DNA of 63,309 bases. Origin: a virus. The notes under the pieces were generated by a model. The model was not told the DNA's origin, did no database searches, and saw only the letters and a program-made list of their open reading frames with translations. Shown here piece after piece: positions 1 through 7,010 of the stretch (positions are counted from its first letter, which is position 1; each line of letters starts with the position of its first letter). The stretch is taken from positions 1 to 63,309 of the IMG/VR virus record IMGVR_UViG_3300006030_000029; one strand, 5' to 3'. Made by a program: the position numbers and the translations under genes.

Positions 1-57
1 TCCGGCAGAGGCGGAGATGGCGCAGGAGGCTACGCACTCATCATCACTTATACCTAA
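1..57 (+). CDS. C-terminal end of a tail fibre (partial)
   Basis: From base 1 an open frame encodes a short glycine-rich stretch ending ALIITYT and a TAA stop. Glycine-rich C-termini that close with a short beta strand are common in phage tail fibres. The truncated fibre gene that runs off the right end of the window breaks off inside the same kind of glycine-rich region, so this is probably its last 18 residues on a circular map. That link is inferred: a direct join of the two ends would be out of frame by one base. Confidence 0.6.
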   Translation, partial: SGRGGDGAGGYALIITYT

Positions 58-59
58 TC

Positions 60-431
60 ATGCAACGTATCGCCACTATTGAGAATGGTTTCATAACCAA
101 CGTATCTCTTGCAAAAGAGGACTATGTCCTTCGCGAAAACGAAATGTTGGAGGCGGACGCCATTTTGGCCGGAATCTCATTTTACCAAGAACCTCAACCT
201 GCAAAAAAATGGGAGAACGTCCAAGATTTCATGGCGGAGTTCACGATGCCGGAAAAGGCTCAAATCGCCCTCTCAATGGAGCCAACCATTGCAGCCTTGC
301 GCTTAGAACTCACGACTTGGTTTTCTGAGGTTCATGTCGATGATCCCCGCGTCGTCATGGGACTAAGCAAACTTGTCGAGCTTGGCATTATTTCAGATCA
401 ACGAAAAATCGAAATCACATCTACCCCATGA
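60..431 (+). CDS. Hypothetical protein following the tail fibre
   Basis: A 123-residue protein starting three bases after the fibre stop codon, so co-transcribed with it. No family was recognised. It is mostly alpha-helical in appearance, with no signal peptide or membrane segment. Its place directly after a tail fibre is typical of fibre-assembly chaperones or small fibre-associated proteins; this is an inference from position only. Confidence 0.75.
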   Translation: MQRIATIENGFITNVSLAKEDYVLRENEMLEADAILAGISFYQEPQPAKKWENVQDFMAEFTMPEKAQIALSMEPTIAALRLELTTWFSEVHVDDPRVVMGLSKLVELGIISDQRKIEITSTP

Positions 432-483
432 AAATCCCCTTTTTTCACACGAAAATGTTAACCCAACAATAGTCAAAAATACC

Positions 484-942
484 ATGAGGATACCCATTGA
501 CCCCAATCATTTTGACCTACCTGTGGCCTTGGCATACCAGATCACCGGAGCTTTCATCTCTGGGTTAGGAATAATCGCCACGACAGCCTACGGATGTTAT
601 GCTAAAATTGCCGTGATTTCGCCGGAAGAACTAGCCCTTCAACCTCTGCATGTCGTGTTAATCCTCTTCATTGTTGCCCTTGCTACGTTCATCGCCCTCA
701 TTCTCCGGGCGGTGTGGGGAAAGGGGCTGTCAACAATGAACAGGTTTGCTGATTGTTTGGATGAGCTTACGAAGCTGCTCAAGGATATTGAAAAGGGGAT
801 TAAAGACCTTCAGGAGGATCAAAAGAACTCTCTCAGGGATTTCCAAAACCTGTCTCTTGATGCCCTCAAAGGAGCTTCCAAGGCTTCCAAAAACGACGAC
901 TTGACACATCAAAATCATAAACGTAAGGTTACCTCACCATGA
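484..942 (+). CDS. Membrane protein with two TM helices and a coiled-coil tail; holin candidate
   Basis: A 152-residue protein. The ATG at 484 is preferred over the longer in-frame extension, which would overlap the preceding gene. Two hydrophobic segments (about residues 18-42 and 55-78) are followed by a charged helical C-terminus (about 90-140) that looks like a coiled coil. It lies at the head of the lysis cluster, just before a second small membrane protein, so it may be a holin, an antiholin or a membrane anchor. No specific family was recognised. A promoter for the next gene lies inside its last codons. Confidence 0.7.
   Translation: MRIPIDPNHFDLPVALAYQITGAFISGLGIIATTAYGCYAKIAVISPEELALQPLHVVLILFIVALATFIALILRAVWGKGLSTMNRFADCLDELTKLLKDIEKGIKDLQEDQKNSLRDFQNLSLDALKGASKASKNDDLTHQNHKRKVTSP
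901..929 (+). promoter_or_regulatory. Promoter, TTGACA-17-TAAGGT
   Basis: TTGACA at 901-906, a 17 bp spacer and TAAGGT at 924-929; the next ATG is at 939. A transcript starting about 7 nt after the -10 box would begin almost at the start codon. The promoter overlaps the end of the preceding coding region. Confidence 0.7.
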
Positions 943-1124
943 GTATTATCACCTACATCTCCTCTCACTGGGTTGAAATCGGCGCTGCAATCGGCCTCAT
1001 CATGGGCGGTGCTCGCATCATTGTGAAGCTCACGCCGACTCCAAAGGACGACACGATCCTTGAAAAGATCATCGGTTTGCTTCGCCATGTTGGCCTCAAC
1101 GTCACCGACAAGAAGCCGGAATGA
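939..1124 (+). CDS. Small single-TM protein, holin-like
   Basis: A 61-residue protein with one N-terminal hydrophobic helix (about residues 8-31) followed by the segment KLTPTPKDD and an amphipathic helix. This layout resembles a widespread class of small phage membrane proteins that sit in lysis cassettes and are often annotated as holins. Its ATG overlaps the previous stop codon, and the next gene begins in its own ATGA overlap. It has a promoter of its own at 901-929. Function is inferred from architecture and context. Confidence 0.7.
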   Translation: MSIITYISSHWVEIGAAIGLIMGGARIIVKLTPTPKDDTILEKIIGLLRHVGLNVTDKKPE

Positions 1125-1360
1125 CCATCGTCGCCGCCATTACTGCCGCTTTTGAAGCCTTTGCGTCTCTCGCGAAGGCTTTTCCTTTGTGGCTCCAATG
1201 GCAGGTGACGAAGGAATGCGAAAACCTCACTGAAAAGATCATCGACCATGAAAACAAAGGCACTCCTGCTGACCGTAGCATTGCTGACCGGCTGCGCTCA
1301 AACCTCGCCTACCGTCGCCAACTCAATGCAACTCTTCAGTCCAGACACACTGGAGATTGA
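1121..1360 (+). CDS. Small helical protein overlapping a lipoprotein gene; inner-spanin candidate
   Basis: A 79-residue protein starting in an ATGA overlap. The N-terminus (about 1-28) is hydrophobic to amphipathic with a Trp-rich end; the remainder is charged and helical. From 1248 onward its 3' part also encodes a lipoprotein in another frame. Overlapping pairs of a membrane-anchored helical protein and a small lipoprotein are the hallmark of Rz/Rz1 spanins. The N-terminal anchor here is weak, so the assignment is tentative. Confidence 0.6.
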   Translation: MTIVAAITAAFEAFASLAKAFPLWLQWQVTKECENLTEKIIDHENKGTPADRSIADRLRSNLAYRRQLNATLQSRHTGD

Positions 1361-1475
1361 GGCTGGAACGACCATTCGGACCAAGGATGGCGTTTACAAG
1401 GCTCAGGTGAACGAGCGTTGGTATTCGGCTGACCTTTACATGAAGCGCGTTCAAGAAGCCCTTAACCAAAAATAA
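1248..1475 (+). CDS. Small lipoprotein, outer-spanin-like
   Basis: A 75-residue protein with a clear lipoprotein signal peptide: Lys at positions 2 and 4, a hydrophobic core and the lipobox LLTGC with the acylated Cys at residue 16. The mature part is about 60 residues. It overlaps the preceding gene out of frame by 113 bp, as outer-spanin genes often do. It is longer and less Pro-rich than classical Rz1, so another envelope lipoprotein role remains possible. Confidence 0.7.
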   Translation: MKTKALLLTVALLTGCAQTSPTVANSMQLFSPDTLEIEAGTTIRTKDGVYKAQVNERWYSADLYMKRVQEALNQK

Positions 1476-1476
1476 T

Positions 1477-2475
1477 ATGAAAAACTGGTCAACCGCCGTT
1501 CACGAAACACAGGAAATTCGCCACAAAAAGACCGTGGCTGACTTTGAAACCGAGCGTAAAAACCTCTTAGCCATCATCTCGGAAAAAGACCAGCAGCTTA
1601 ATACAGCTCTTGGTATTTGTTCGGAAAAGCCAAGGCCATCTAAGATCAAGGTTTCTCCATTAGCAGACGGCGAGGCCACTTTTGTAGCCGTGGCGTCCGA
1701 CTGGCACGTTGAAGAGACAGTTGAGGGCAAGACAATCAACAATCTAAACGAGTTCAATCTGGACATCGCCGAGCAGCGCATCAATCGTTTCTGGCAATCC
1801 ATTGTTCGCATGGCCGAGATTCAGCGTCACGGAGCCAAAATTGACCGCCTTGTGCTCGTTTTGGGCGGTGATTTGATGACAGGTTACATCCACGAGGAAC
1901 TGATGGAGAACAACGCCCTGTCGCCCACACAGACGGTTCTGTGGCTTCAAGATCAAATTGCTAGTGGGGTTGAGCTTTTGTCAAAGCACTTCGGAGAGAT
2001 GGTAATTCCCTGTGTCTATGGAAATCATGGTCGCAACACTCGCAAACCACGACACGCCACAGGTGCCGCCAACTCCTACGAGTGGATGCTCTACAAAACG
2101 ATGGCGAAGCACATGGGCAGCAAAGCCGAATGGCACGTTTCCGATGGCTACCATCTGCTTCTTGACCTCTACGGAAAGACTCTTCGCATTCATCACGGGG
2201 ACGGGCTTCAATACCAAGGTGGCGTCGGTGGTCTGACAATTCCCGTCGAAAAGGCCATCGCGTCTTGGAACAAGGGTGTTCCGGCAGACCTCGACATCTT
2301 TGGTCACTGGCACCAGAGCCAGCAGAATCCGAAGTGGATTTGCAACGGGAGTTTGATTGGATACAACGCCTACTCGGTTGTCATCAAAGCCCCATACGAG
2401 CCACCATCCCAAACGGGATTCATTTTCGACAAACGCTACGGAAGAACAGTCACCTTCCCGATCTTTGTCGGATAA
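1477..2475 (+). CDS. Calcineurin-like metallophosphoesterase
   Basis: A 332-residue protein with the full set of metallophosphoesterase motifs: DWH (D75, H77), GGDL (D132), GNHGR (N183, H184), HHGD (H240) and GHWH (H277, H279). These residues bind two metal ions and cleave phosphoesters. An N-terminal helical region of about 65 residues precedes the catalytic domain. The substrate cannot be told from sequence; phage members of this family are variously predicted to act on DNA, nucleotides or phosphoproteins. It starts two bases after the lipoprotein gene and lies in the lysis operon. Confidence 0.9.
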   Translation: MKNWSTAVHETQEIRHKKTVADFETERKNLLAIISEKDQQLNTALGICSEKPRPSKIKVSPLADGEATFVAVASDWHVEETVEGKTINNLNEFNLDIAEQRINRFWQSIVRMAEIQRHGAKIDRLVLVLGGDLMTGYIHEELMENNALSPTQTVLWLQDQIASGVELLSKHFGEMVIPCVYGNHGRNTRKPRHATGAANSYEWMLYKTMAKHMGSKAEWHVSDGYHLLLDLYGKTLRIHHGDGLQYQGGVGGLTIPVEKAIASWNKGVPADLDIFGHWHQSQQNPKWICNGSLIGYNAYSVVIKAPYEPPSQTGFIFDKRYGRTVTFPIFVG

Positions 2476-2515
2476 ACAACGCAGAAACAAGAACATAAAC
2501 CACGCAAACCACACT

Positions 2516-2917
2516 ATGAATTGGCAAAAAGCAGTCGATAAAATCAACGTCCAAAAGTTCAGCATTCCGGCAGGTTGGGACACCAAAGACAAGATCGCAG
2601 CCGAGCTTCAATGCTCTCCAGAACGGGTTCACGACCTGCTCAAGGGTGGTCTGGCATCAGGGGCTTTTGAGACGCAAGAGTTTCCGGTTTGGGACATGAA
2701 GCGTCGGATGACGGTTCGGGTGCGCTGCTACCGGCAGAAGCCAGAGGATGGCAAAGAACCACCCAAGCAAGGCGAAGCGGCCCGATTCCAAGGCATGTCG
2801 CTTGAGGATCGAATTTTGTCCGCTATTGAACGTCACAAGGGTCAGAACAACAGCTACATCGCCAAACGTGTCAACGGAGCAACCGCCTCAATGGTTGCCA
2901 AGCTGAGAAGTAAGTGA
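2516..2917 (+). CDS. Putative DNA-binding protein with two helix-turn-helix-like segments
   Basis: A 133-residue protein; the ATG at 2516 is chosen because the longer frame overlaps the phosphoesterase gene. Residues about 15-45 (KDKIAAELQCSPERVHDLLK) look like a helix-turn-helix, and residues about 97-130 look like a second winged-helix element with a basic end. The middle contains short basic and acidic stretches. It ends in a GTGA overlap with the next gene. A regulatory or DNA-binding role is inferred. Confidence 0.75.
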   Translation: MNWQKAVDKINVQKFSIPAGWDTKDKIAAELQCSPERVHDLLKGGLASGAFETQEFPVWDMKRRMTVRVRCYRQKPEDGKEPPKQGEAARFQGMSLEDRILSAIERHKGQNNSYIAKRVNGATASMVAKLRSK

Positions 2918-3171
2918 AACCAAGCTCCATTACCGTTCTACGTCGCAAGCTCGGGAGACATCGTGCTCTCGGGCTTGCTCATGGCAATGGACGCATCGAG
3001 ATAGACGACCGCCTTCGTGGGAAGCCCCACCTCCGCATTCTCATCCATGAGTTCCTCCACGAATGGGAATGGGCACTACCCGAGGAAGTGGTGGACAAAC
3101 TGAGCACCGATATGGCGGAGTTCCTTCACAAGCACAAAGCACGAATGATTGAGGAGGATATGGAGCCATGA
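2914..3171 (+). CDS. Small predicted zinc metalloprotein (HEFLH motif)
   Basis: An 85-residue protein with a GTG start overlapping the previous stop (GTGA). It contains H45-E46-F-L-H49 inside a hydrophobic helix (RILIHEFLHEWEW), the zinc-binding core of gluzincin-type peptidases, followed by an acidic helix that could give the third ligand (LPEEV). This is far shorter than most metallopeptidases, and similar mini-proteins are known in phages without an assigned role. It lies just upstream of the endolysin. Confidence 0.7.
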   Translation: MKPSSITVLRRKLGRHRALGLAHGNGRIEIDDRLRGKPHLRILIHEFLHEWEWALPEEVVDKLSTDMAEFLHKHKARMIEEDMEP

Positions 3172-3272
3172 TGATTGCAGAATTTCCACCAGCTATGTTT
3201 TGCGGCCTACTCTTCACGGCGGTTGCGCTTACCATTTGGGGTCTTATCATCATTTTTAATCAAGACGTATGA
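3168..3272 (+). CDS. 34-residue single-TM protein upstream of the endolysin
   Basis: A small ORF overlapping both neighbours by ATGA (3168-3171 and 3269-3272). Residues about 9-29 form one strongly hydrophobic helix (GLLFTAVALTIWGLIIIF) with a short charged end. The tight coupling to the endolysin start suggests a lysis-related pinholin-like or regulatory peptide. Support comes from the exact overlaps and the TM helix; no homology is claimed. Confidence 0.6.
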   Translation: MMIAEFPPAMFCGLLFTAVALTIWGLIIIFNQDV

Positions 3273-3835
3273 ACCAGAACGACATCAAGAAAATCCAGAG
3301 CAAAATCGGCGTCGAACCAGATGGTTTTTGGGGTCCGAAAAGCATCGCCGCCTGCCAAGCCTACTTGCGTAAGCTGATGCCAAAAACGAATCCTTGGCCC
3401 AAGGCAGACCAAGCAAGCCTTACCAAGTTCTATGGAGAACCGGGTGATGAGTCGCAACTGACGCCGCTAGCTGTTGCTGATTTGGGCATCCTTTACGATG
3501 GCAAGCCCGTCAAGATCATCCGATGCCACAAGAAGGTGGCGGCGAGTTTAAGGCGCATTCTGGAGGCCATCGCTGCCTCGCCACACAAACGCATCTTGGA
3601 AAAGTATGCTGGATGCTTCAACAACCGCAAAATGCGTGGAGGAAGCCTGCCTAGCTTGCATGCCCGTGGAGCCGCTGTTGACCTTGATCCTGATGACAAC
3701 GGCAATCTGGTTCCTTGGCCTACGCGAGCCACCATGCCGCTTGAGGTGATGGAAATCTTTGCCAAAGAGGGGTGGATTCCGGCAGGTGCTTTTTGGATTA
3801 GGGATGCAATGCATGCAGAAGCCACCAGATTCTAA
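3269..3835 (+). CDS. Endolysin: PG-binding domain plus M15 (VanY-like) peptidase
   Basis: A 188-residue protein. Residues about 5-35 (IQSKIGVEPDGFWGPKSIAA) form a short peptidoglycan-binding repeat. Residues about 80-188 form an M15 peptidase domain with the zinc motif SLHARGAAVDLD (H131, D138) and a late H182 in MHAEATRF. M15 phage enzymes cut the peptide stems or cross-links of peptidoglycan. There is no signal peptide, so release would depend on a holin from the upstream membrane-protein genes. Its end overlaps the convergent HNH gene by 4 bp. Confidence 0.9.
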   Translation: MNQNDIKKIQSKIGVEPDGFWGPKSIAACQAYLRKLMPKTNPWPKADQASLTKFYGEPGDESQLTPLAVADLGILYDGKPVKIIRCHKKVAASLRRILEAIAASPHKRILEKYAGCFNNRKMRGGSLPSLHARGAAVDLDPDDNGNLVPWPTRATMPLEVMEIFAKEGWIPAGAFWIRDAMHAEATRF

Positions 3836-4290
3836 CCCAAATGCTTGTGGCATTTAATACAAACTGGTTGAACATCATAGCGATTCTCAAATGAGTATCC
3901 CTTGTAATGATGATAGTGAGCTGCTTGCTCACCGCATTCAACACATGCCAAGCTAGTTGCTTTTGGCATTCTTCCAAATCTAACCCTTTGATTCACAAGT
4001 GCCCTTGCTTTAATTTTTTCGGGGTTATTTTGTCTGGCTTTTTGATTCCTAGCTTTAGCTACCTTTGCTCTCTTCTCGGGATTTTCAGAAACCCATTTAA
4101 TAGCCTGTTTGATTCTGTTGATGCGGTATCCAGCATCTTGAGAGTACCTCTTTTGGTGATAGATAGCATTGTATTTTTTAACGCATTCAAAGCACCTTGC
4201 TCTTTTTCCATACAAGCCACGCTTTTGTGATCCAAACATATTTAGGGATTTTTCAATCCCACAGCATGTGCATTTTTTTGATATTTCCAT
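3832..4290 (-). CDS. Free-standing HNH endonuclease
   Basis: A 152-residue basic protein with an N-terminal Cys pair (CTCCGIEKS), a second pair (CFECVKKY), a Lys/Arg-rich middle and a C-terminal HNH core: CVECG, then HYHHYKG, then VCIKCHKHLG. This is the usual layout of phage HNH homing endonucleases, which cut unoccupied alleles to spread their gene. It sits alone on the opposite strand between two forward operons and has its own promoter, as expected of a mobile insertion. Confidence 0.85.
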   Translation of the reverse strand: MEISKKCTCCGIEKSLNMFGSQKRGLYGKRARCFECVKKYNAIYHQKRYSQDAGYRINRIKQAIKWVSENPEKRAKVAKARNQKARQNNPEKIKARALVNQRVRFGRMPKATSLACVECGEQAAHYHHYKGYSFENRYDVQPVCIKCHKHLG

Positions 4291-4295
4291 TTTTG

Positions 4296-4324
4296 ATTAT
4301 GGCGCACGCTGAATTTAAATGCAA
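4296..4324 (-). promoter_or_regulatory. Promoter of the HNH gene, TTGCAT-17-CATAAT
   Basis: On the minus strand: TTGCAT (4319-4324), a 17 bp spacer and CATAAT (4296-4301), only 5 nt before the ATG at 4290. The geometry predicts a leaderless transcript. Confidence 0.65.
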
Positions 4325-4342
4325 GCACTTTCAAGCTACACA

Positions 4343-4513
4343 ATGACCAATCCCCCTCCAAAATGGATCATCGAAGGCAAAGAATTTGGCGTTTGGGAAA
4401 CCTTGGATGAAGCCGATTCCTACGAGGATGCTGTGATTCTAGCCAGCGTCCAATGTTCCAACCTGCCAGAGGATCGCATACGCATCAGCACGCCCGAGAA
4501 TGAGATTCTATGA
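4343..4513 (+). CDS. Hypothetical 56-residue protein
   Basis: A small acidic soluble protein beginning at an ATG preceded by CTACACA; an in-frame ATG at 4319 would add eight residues. It resembles the short phage proteins with a WETLDEADSYEDAV-type core, for which no function is known. It is coupled to the next gene through an ATGA overlap. Confidence 0.6.
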   Translation: MTNPPPKWIIEGKEFGVWETLDEADSYEDAVILASVQCSNLPEDRIRISTPENEIL

Positions 4514-4701
4514 CCCCAATCGAACACCTCATGCAGGACTTCAACAAAACCGCTCCCGTTTGCCGCCAGCACAAGGAGCGGCCTCAGATCGGTTTTGACG
4601 GCGTGTGGTTTATCGAGTGCCCCAAAGGATGTTCAATGCACGATGGCGACAATCCGGGCGTCACGCCGATCATGGTTCGGTGGGTTGAGGAGATGAGGTA
4701 G
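4510..4701 (+). CDS. Hypothetical 63-residue protein with two Cys/His pairs
   Basis: It starts in an ATGA overlap. CRQH near residue 18 and CPKGCSMH near residue 38 could bind one zinc ion, suggesting a small zinc-ribbon protein. Its 3' end overlaps by 32 bp the end of a convergent gene on the minus strand. Confidence 0.55.
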   Translation: MTPIEHLMQDFNKTAPVCRQHKERPQIGFDGVWFIECPKGCSMHDGDNPGVTPIMVRWVEEMR

Positions 4702-5008
4702 GTGGAACATCTGCGACATCCTTCGTGTGTGCCGAGTAAATCAATACCGCCACGGGGGCGATTCCGAAATGCCACTCGCTGACATTCCCACAGAGGCGGC
4801 ATTTATAAGTGCCAAGTCCTTCGCCATTGCTCGCCAGCCAGTAGGCTTGGTCGTTGAGCATGTCGTGGCATTTTGGGCAGTAGGTTACGCATCCGCAGTT
4901 CTGGATGATGTCGCGCTCTCTCCGTGTCCACCGCCAACGGCGAACAAGGCGCTGGACCCAACTGCATGGGCCTTCCTGTTCCTCTCTGAGTCTTCTATGA
5001 CTGTTCAC
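4670..5008 (-). CDS. Cys-rich zinc-ribbon protein
   Basis: A 112-residue protein with a GTG start in a GTGA overlap. The N-terminus is very basic (RRLREE, RRWRWTRRER). CGCVTYCPKC near residues 39-48 and CRLCG near 71 form a probable four-Cys zinc ribbon. It is the last gene of a minus-strand run of small zinc-binding proteins. A nucleic-acid-binding role is possible but unproven. Confidence 0.6.
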   Translation of the reverse strand: MNSHRRLREEQEGPCSWVQRLVRRWRWTRRERDIIQNCGCVTYCPKCHDMLNDQAYWLASNGEGLGTYKCRLCGNVSEWHFGIAPVAVLIYSAHTKDVADVPPTSSPQPTEP

Positions 5009-5232
5009 ACCACCACCCTCCTTCCCAGCTTCTTAGGCTCAACCTTGGTGTGTAGATTCGTTTCCATGACAATCATTCCGGCCTCGGTCTTGTAAAAGTC
5101 CACGACGTATTTGCAGGCGATGCCTTGGTCAAGATTGCGCCGGATCAAACGTGCGGCCCTCTCAGGCTCAAACACGGATTCGTGGAGTCCTTCAATGATG
5201 GCGTCCTCTAGGGTTTGGTCTTCGTAGGTCAT
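5005..5232 (-). CDS. Hypothetical 75-residue protein
   Basis: A soluble alpha/beta protein with no Cys motif, unlike its neighbours, and a basic end (KKLGRRVVV). It is translationally coupled on both sides by 4 bp overlaps. No family was recognised. Confidence 0.6.
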   Translation of the reverse strand: MTYEDQTLEDAIIEGLHESVFEPERAARLIRRNLDQGIACKYVVDFYKTEAGMIVMETNLHTKVEPKKLGRRVVV

Positions 5233-5456
5233 ATCTTCTTCGGTATCCCCTGACCAAACACCAGCTTCGGCTTGCTTACAACCACTTTTGGAGCCTCAAT
5301 TTTAGGCTGCGGAATGCTGTAAGGCACGCGGTTATTTGCGGACCAAGCATGGAACGCCGTTGGAAACATGGCATCACCTGTGCAGAGGCAGCAGGTGTTC
5401 CACAAGGAACGCCCTGCGTTGTGGCAGGTGGGGCAGAGGTCAGGCATCACTTCCAT
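5229..5456 (-). CDS. Small zinc-ribbon protein
   Basis: A 75-residue protein with CPTCHNAG and CCLCTG, a four-Cys knuckle, followed by a Pro/Lys-rich tail. Either ATG 5456 or ATG 5447 (in a TGATG overlap with the upstream stop) may be used. It belongs to the minus-strand Cys-rich cluster. Confidence 0.6.
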   Translation of the reverse strand: MEVMPDLCPTCHNAGRSLWNTCCLCTGDAMFPTAFHAWSANNRVPYSIPQPKIEAPKVVVSKPKLVFGQGIPKKI

Positions 5457-5620
5457 TCATGGTTACAAAAAGGGCAATGCCAACTCCAATGGCGGTCGTT
5501 GCGAATTTCGCCAATAACCTTCGAGAAGTGTGTTTTATTCCCAAATAGATGCCGTGACTTTTCCGGTATCTCTTTGCCGGTCAGGTCGGCTTTGCACTTG
5601 GGGCAGGAGTAGGGTGTCAT
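5447..5620 (-). CDS. Small zinc-ribbon protein
   Basis: A 57-residue protein. The start at 5620 lies in an ATGA overlap with the upstream stop, which favours it over longer forms. CPKCKADL at the N-terminus and CPFCNHEW at the C-terminus frame a compact zinc ribbon. Probably a nucleic-acid- or protein-binding accessory factor. Confidence 0.65.
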   Translation of the reverse strand: MTPYSCPKCKADLTGKEIPEKSRHLFGNKTHFSKVIGEIRNDRHWSWHCPFCNHEWK

Positions 5621-5814
5621 GTGTTTTTCTTCTTTTCGCAAAACATCTCACAAAGCCCATCAACCTCAGTCTCGTAAACGAATGGAAACTCAGCCCGAGT
5701 CTCTCCGTCCTTTGGAGGATTAGTCGTGATGGGCGCTAGGCAGACGTGACCCTTGCAGACTCCGGCGCGGCCTTTCAAGAGTCCTAGATGGATGCAGGAG
5801 TGGCAGGTATTCAT
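5617..5814 (-). CDS. Small Cys-rich protein
   Basis: A 65-residue protein with CHSCIHLG, then CKGHVC, and a late CEMFC: six Cys in an arrangement seen in small phage zinc or redox-like proteins. The start at ATG 5814 is chosen because a good promoter ends 7 nt upstream of it; the longer frame would place that promoter inside coding sequence. It heads the cluster running down to 4670. Confidence 0.65.
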   Translation of the reverse strand: MNTCHSCIHLGLLKGRAGVCKGHVCLAPITTNPPKDGETRAEFPFVYETEVDGLCEMFCEKKKNT

Positions 5815-5821
5815 ATCCTTA

Positions 5822-5850
5822 ACCTTACGCTTATTCGGATGGGCGGTCAA
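5822..5850 (-). promoter_or_regulatory. Promoter, TTGACC-17-TAAGGT
   Basis: Minus strand: TTGACC (5845-5850), 17 bp, TAAGGT (5822-5827), then 7 nt to the ATG at 5814. It shares the CGTAAGGTT core with several other promoters in the window. Confidence 0.7.
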
Positions 5851-6080
5851 GGTTTGGTTGGGGTGCATGGTTTGCGCCATTGCTTTTTGGGGATTCCTCG
5901 CGGTCTTCTGCCTTTGCAGTCCATCAGTTCAGCGTAAAGCGCATCGCTGATTTCTTGGCCGATGAGTTGGTGCATCCAACCTTTGTGGAGGGGATACTGA
6001 AGACCGAGCGTGGCTATCTGCCGAGCGTTAGGCGCGTTACAGTTGAAAAGGGCCTCAAGTTTTTGTCGGGTTAGGGTCAT
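5847..6080 (-). CDS. Hypothetical 77-residue protein
   Basis: A helical protein with a basic C-terminus (KGRRPRGIPKKQWRK). The N-terminal half (LFNCNAPNARQIATLGL) has a possible helix-turn-helix look. It overlaps the upstream endonuclease gene by ATGA, so the two are co-transcribed. No family was recognised. Confidence 0.6.
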   Translation of the reverse strand: MTLTRQKLEALFNCNAPNARQIATLGLQYPLHKGWMHQLIGQEISDALYAELMDCKGRRPRGIPKKQWRKPCTPTKP

Positions 6081-6583
6081 AGGTTCTTCTTGCGCTTAAA
6101 GTAAGATTGAATTTTTTCCAAATCTTCGTCGGAAAGCAAAAACCACTCTCCTCTTTTTCTTTGTTTCGAGAACATTATATGGAGGTATTTCTCATCTTCG
6201 ATAGTTCCCTCGAAATAAAACATCAGCTCAATCTCTGGTTCTTGGGCCTGTAATGTATTCTCTCTGAATTTTGGACTAGTTCTAGTGTGCCCTATTTTAT
6301 AATAACCAGAGCCGTTCCTCATTACATATATGTTGGTTGCGGAGGTTTTGCGGTCTGGTTTGATGGATGTTTTGGTGCTGTCTCTAAGCATCAGGAGCTT
6401 ATCGTTCATCTCGTCAATGGATTCATCGGAGTCAAAATCGACCAAATAATCATCAAGCATTCCCCTCAAAAAAAGGACTTCACTAATAGAGGGCAAAATT
6501 CCGTTTAGAAATGGTCTGGTCTTACCGCCAAGCGTTCTAAACAAGATGATGTCTCCGACAAGAAATGAACTGGTTGTTTCCAT
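6077..6583 (-). CDS. T5orf172/MUG113-like GIY-YIG family protein
   Basis: A 168-residue protein. The C-terminal half carries NIYVMRNGSGYYKIGHT, then an E plus LHIMF segment and GEWFLL, the pattern of the T5orf172/MUG113 branch of GIY-YIG nucleases. The N-terminal half is helical and of unknown function. ATG 6583 is chosen because a promoter ends 5 nt upstream. It may be a mobile endonuclease, or a domain recruited for DNA binding, as in many phage proteins of this type. Confidence 0.75.
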   Translation of the reverse strand: METTSSFLVGDIILFRTLGGKTRPFLNGILPSISEVLFLRGMLDDYLVDFDSDESIDEMNDKLLMLRDSTKTSIKPDRKTSATNIYVMRNGSGYYKIGHTRTSPKFRENTLQAQEPEIELMFYFEGTIEDEKYLHIMFSKQRKRGEWFLLSDEDLEKIQSYFKRKKNL

Positions 6584-6588
6584 AAGCG

Positions 6589-6615
6589 TAAATACTCCCA
6601 CCCCTTCTCTGGCAA
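6589..6615 (-). promoter_or_regulatory. Promoter, TTGCCA-15-TATTTA
   Basis: Minus strand: TTGCCA (6610-6615), 15 bp, TATTTA (6589-6594), 5 nt from ATG 6583. The short spacer lowers confidence; the -35 box and the distance to the ATG match other promoters here. Confidence 0.55.
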
Positions 6616-6974
6616 GACCCCTCCTCTCCCCGTAACCAAATACGGTGAGCAAGAGAGGCGACCTCCGTAACTTGTTTATCCTCGCAAACGGACTTGCGCC
6701 CCACAACGAGTCTCCCGTGTTAGGCTGCTACGGGAAGCACTGAAATCTCACTGTCTGCATGTCGAGCATTCCTGCCTTACGGCGGGGCCACTTACTGTTT
6801 CACAACGGGAGCAGCCTTTGCGGGTAGCCTCTTTTGCTGAGTAGGCTAAGGATCACGGCATGAAAAAGCCCCGCATCCGGGTGGCATGGAGGCGGGGCTT
6901 TCTACTTCGGGATTGCCGGATTGCTCCGGTGCCACCCAAAGCAAGCTCTTTCAAGCTGCCCCAACATTAACAAC
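6616..6974. other. Intergenic region between divergent operons
   Basis: About 360 bp without a convincing gene. It holds short inverted repeats (CCCGT/ACGGG near 6715-6740; TAGCC/GGCTA near 6820-6845) and one strong GC-rich hairpin at 6865-6901. I tested it for tRNAs and found no T-arm or acceptor pairing. Confidence 0.5.
6865..6901. terminator. GC-rich hairpin, probable terminator
   Basis: Perfect 10 bp inverted repeat AAAGCCCCGC / GCGGGGCTTT with a 17 nt loop. The A-run before the stem and the T-run after it suit a bidirectional terminator, although the flanking T-tract is short. No coding gene reads into it within the window from either side. Confidence 0.5.
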
Positions 6975-7002
6975 TTGCCCTCACCCGCGCAAGTGATATT
7001 CT
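6975..7002 (+). promoter_or_regulatory. Promoter of the 7011 operon, TTGCCC-16-TATTCT
   Basis: TTGCCC (6975-6980), 16 bp, TATTCT (6997-7002), 8 nt before ATG 7011. It fixes the start of the downstream gene and predicts a near-leaderless mRNA. Confidence 0.65.
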
Positions 7003-7010
7003 CCGAAATT

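Noticed and set aside
6700-6860. tRNA-like stretch with CCCGT/ACGGG pairing
   Set aside because: No T-arm consensus, no acceptor stem and an 11-nt loop; left as intergenic.
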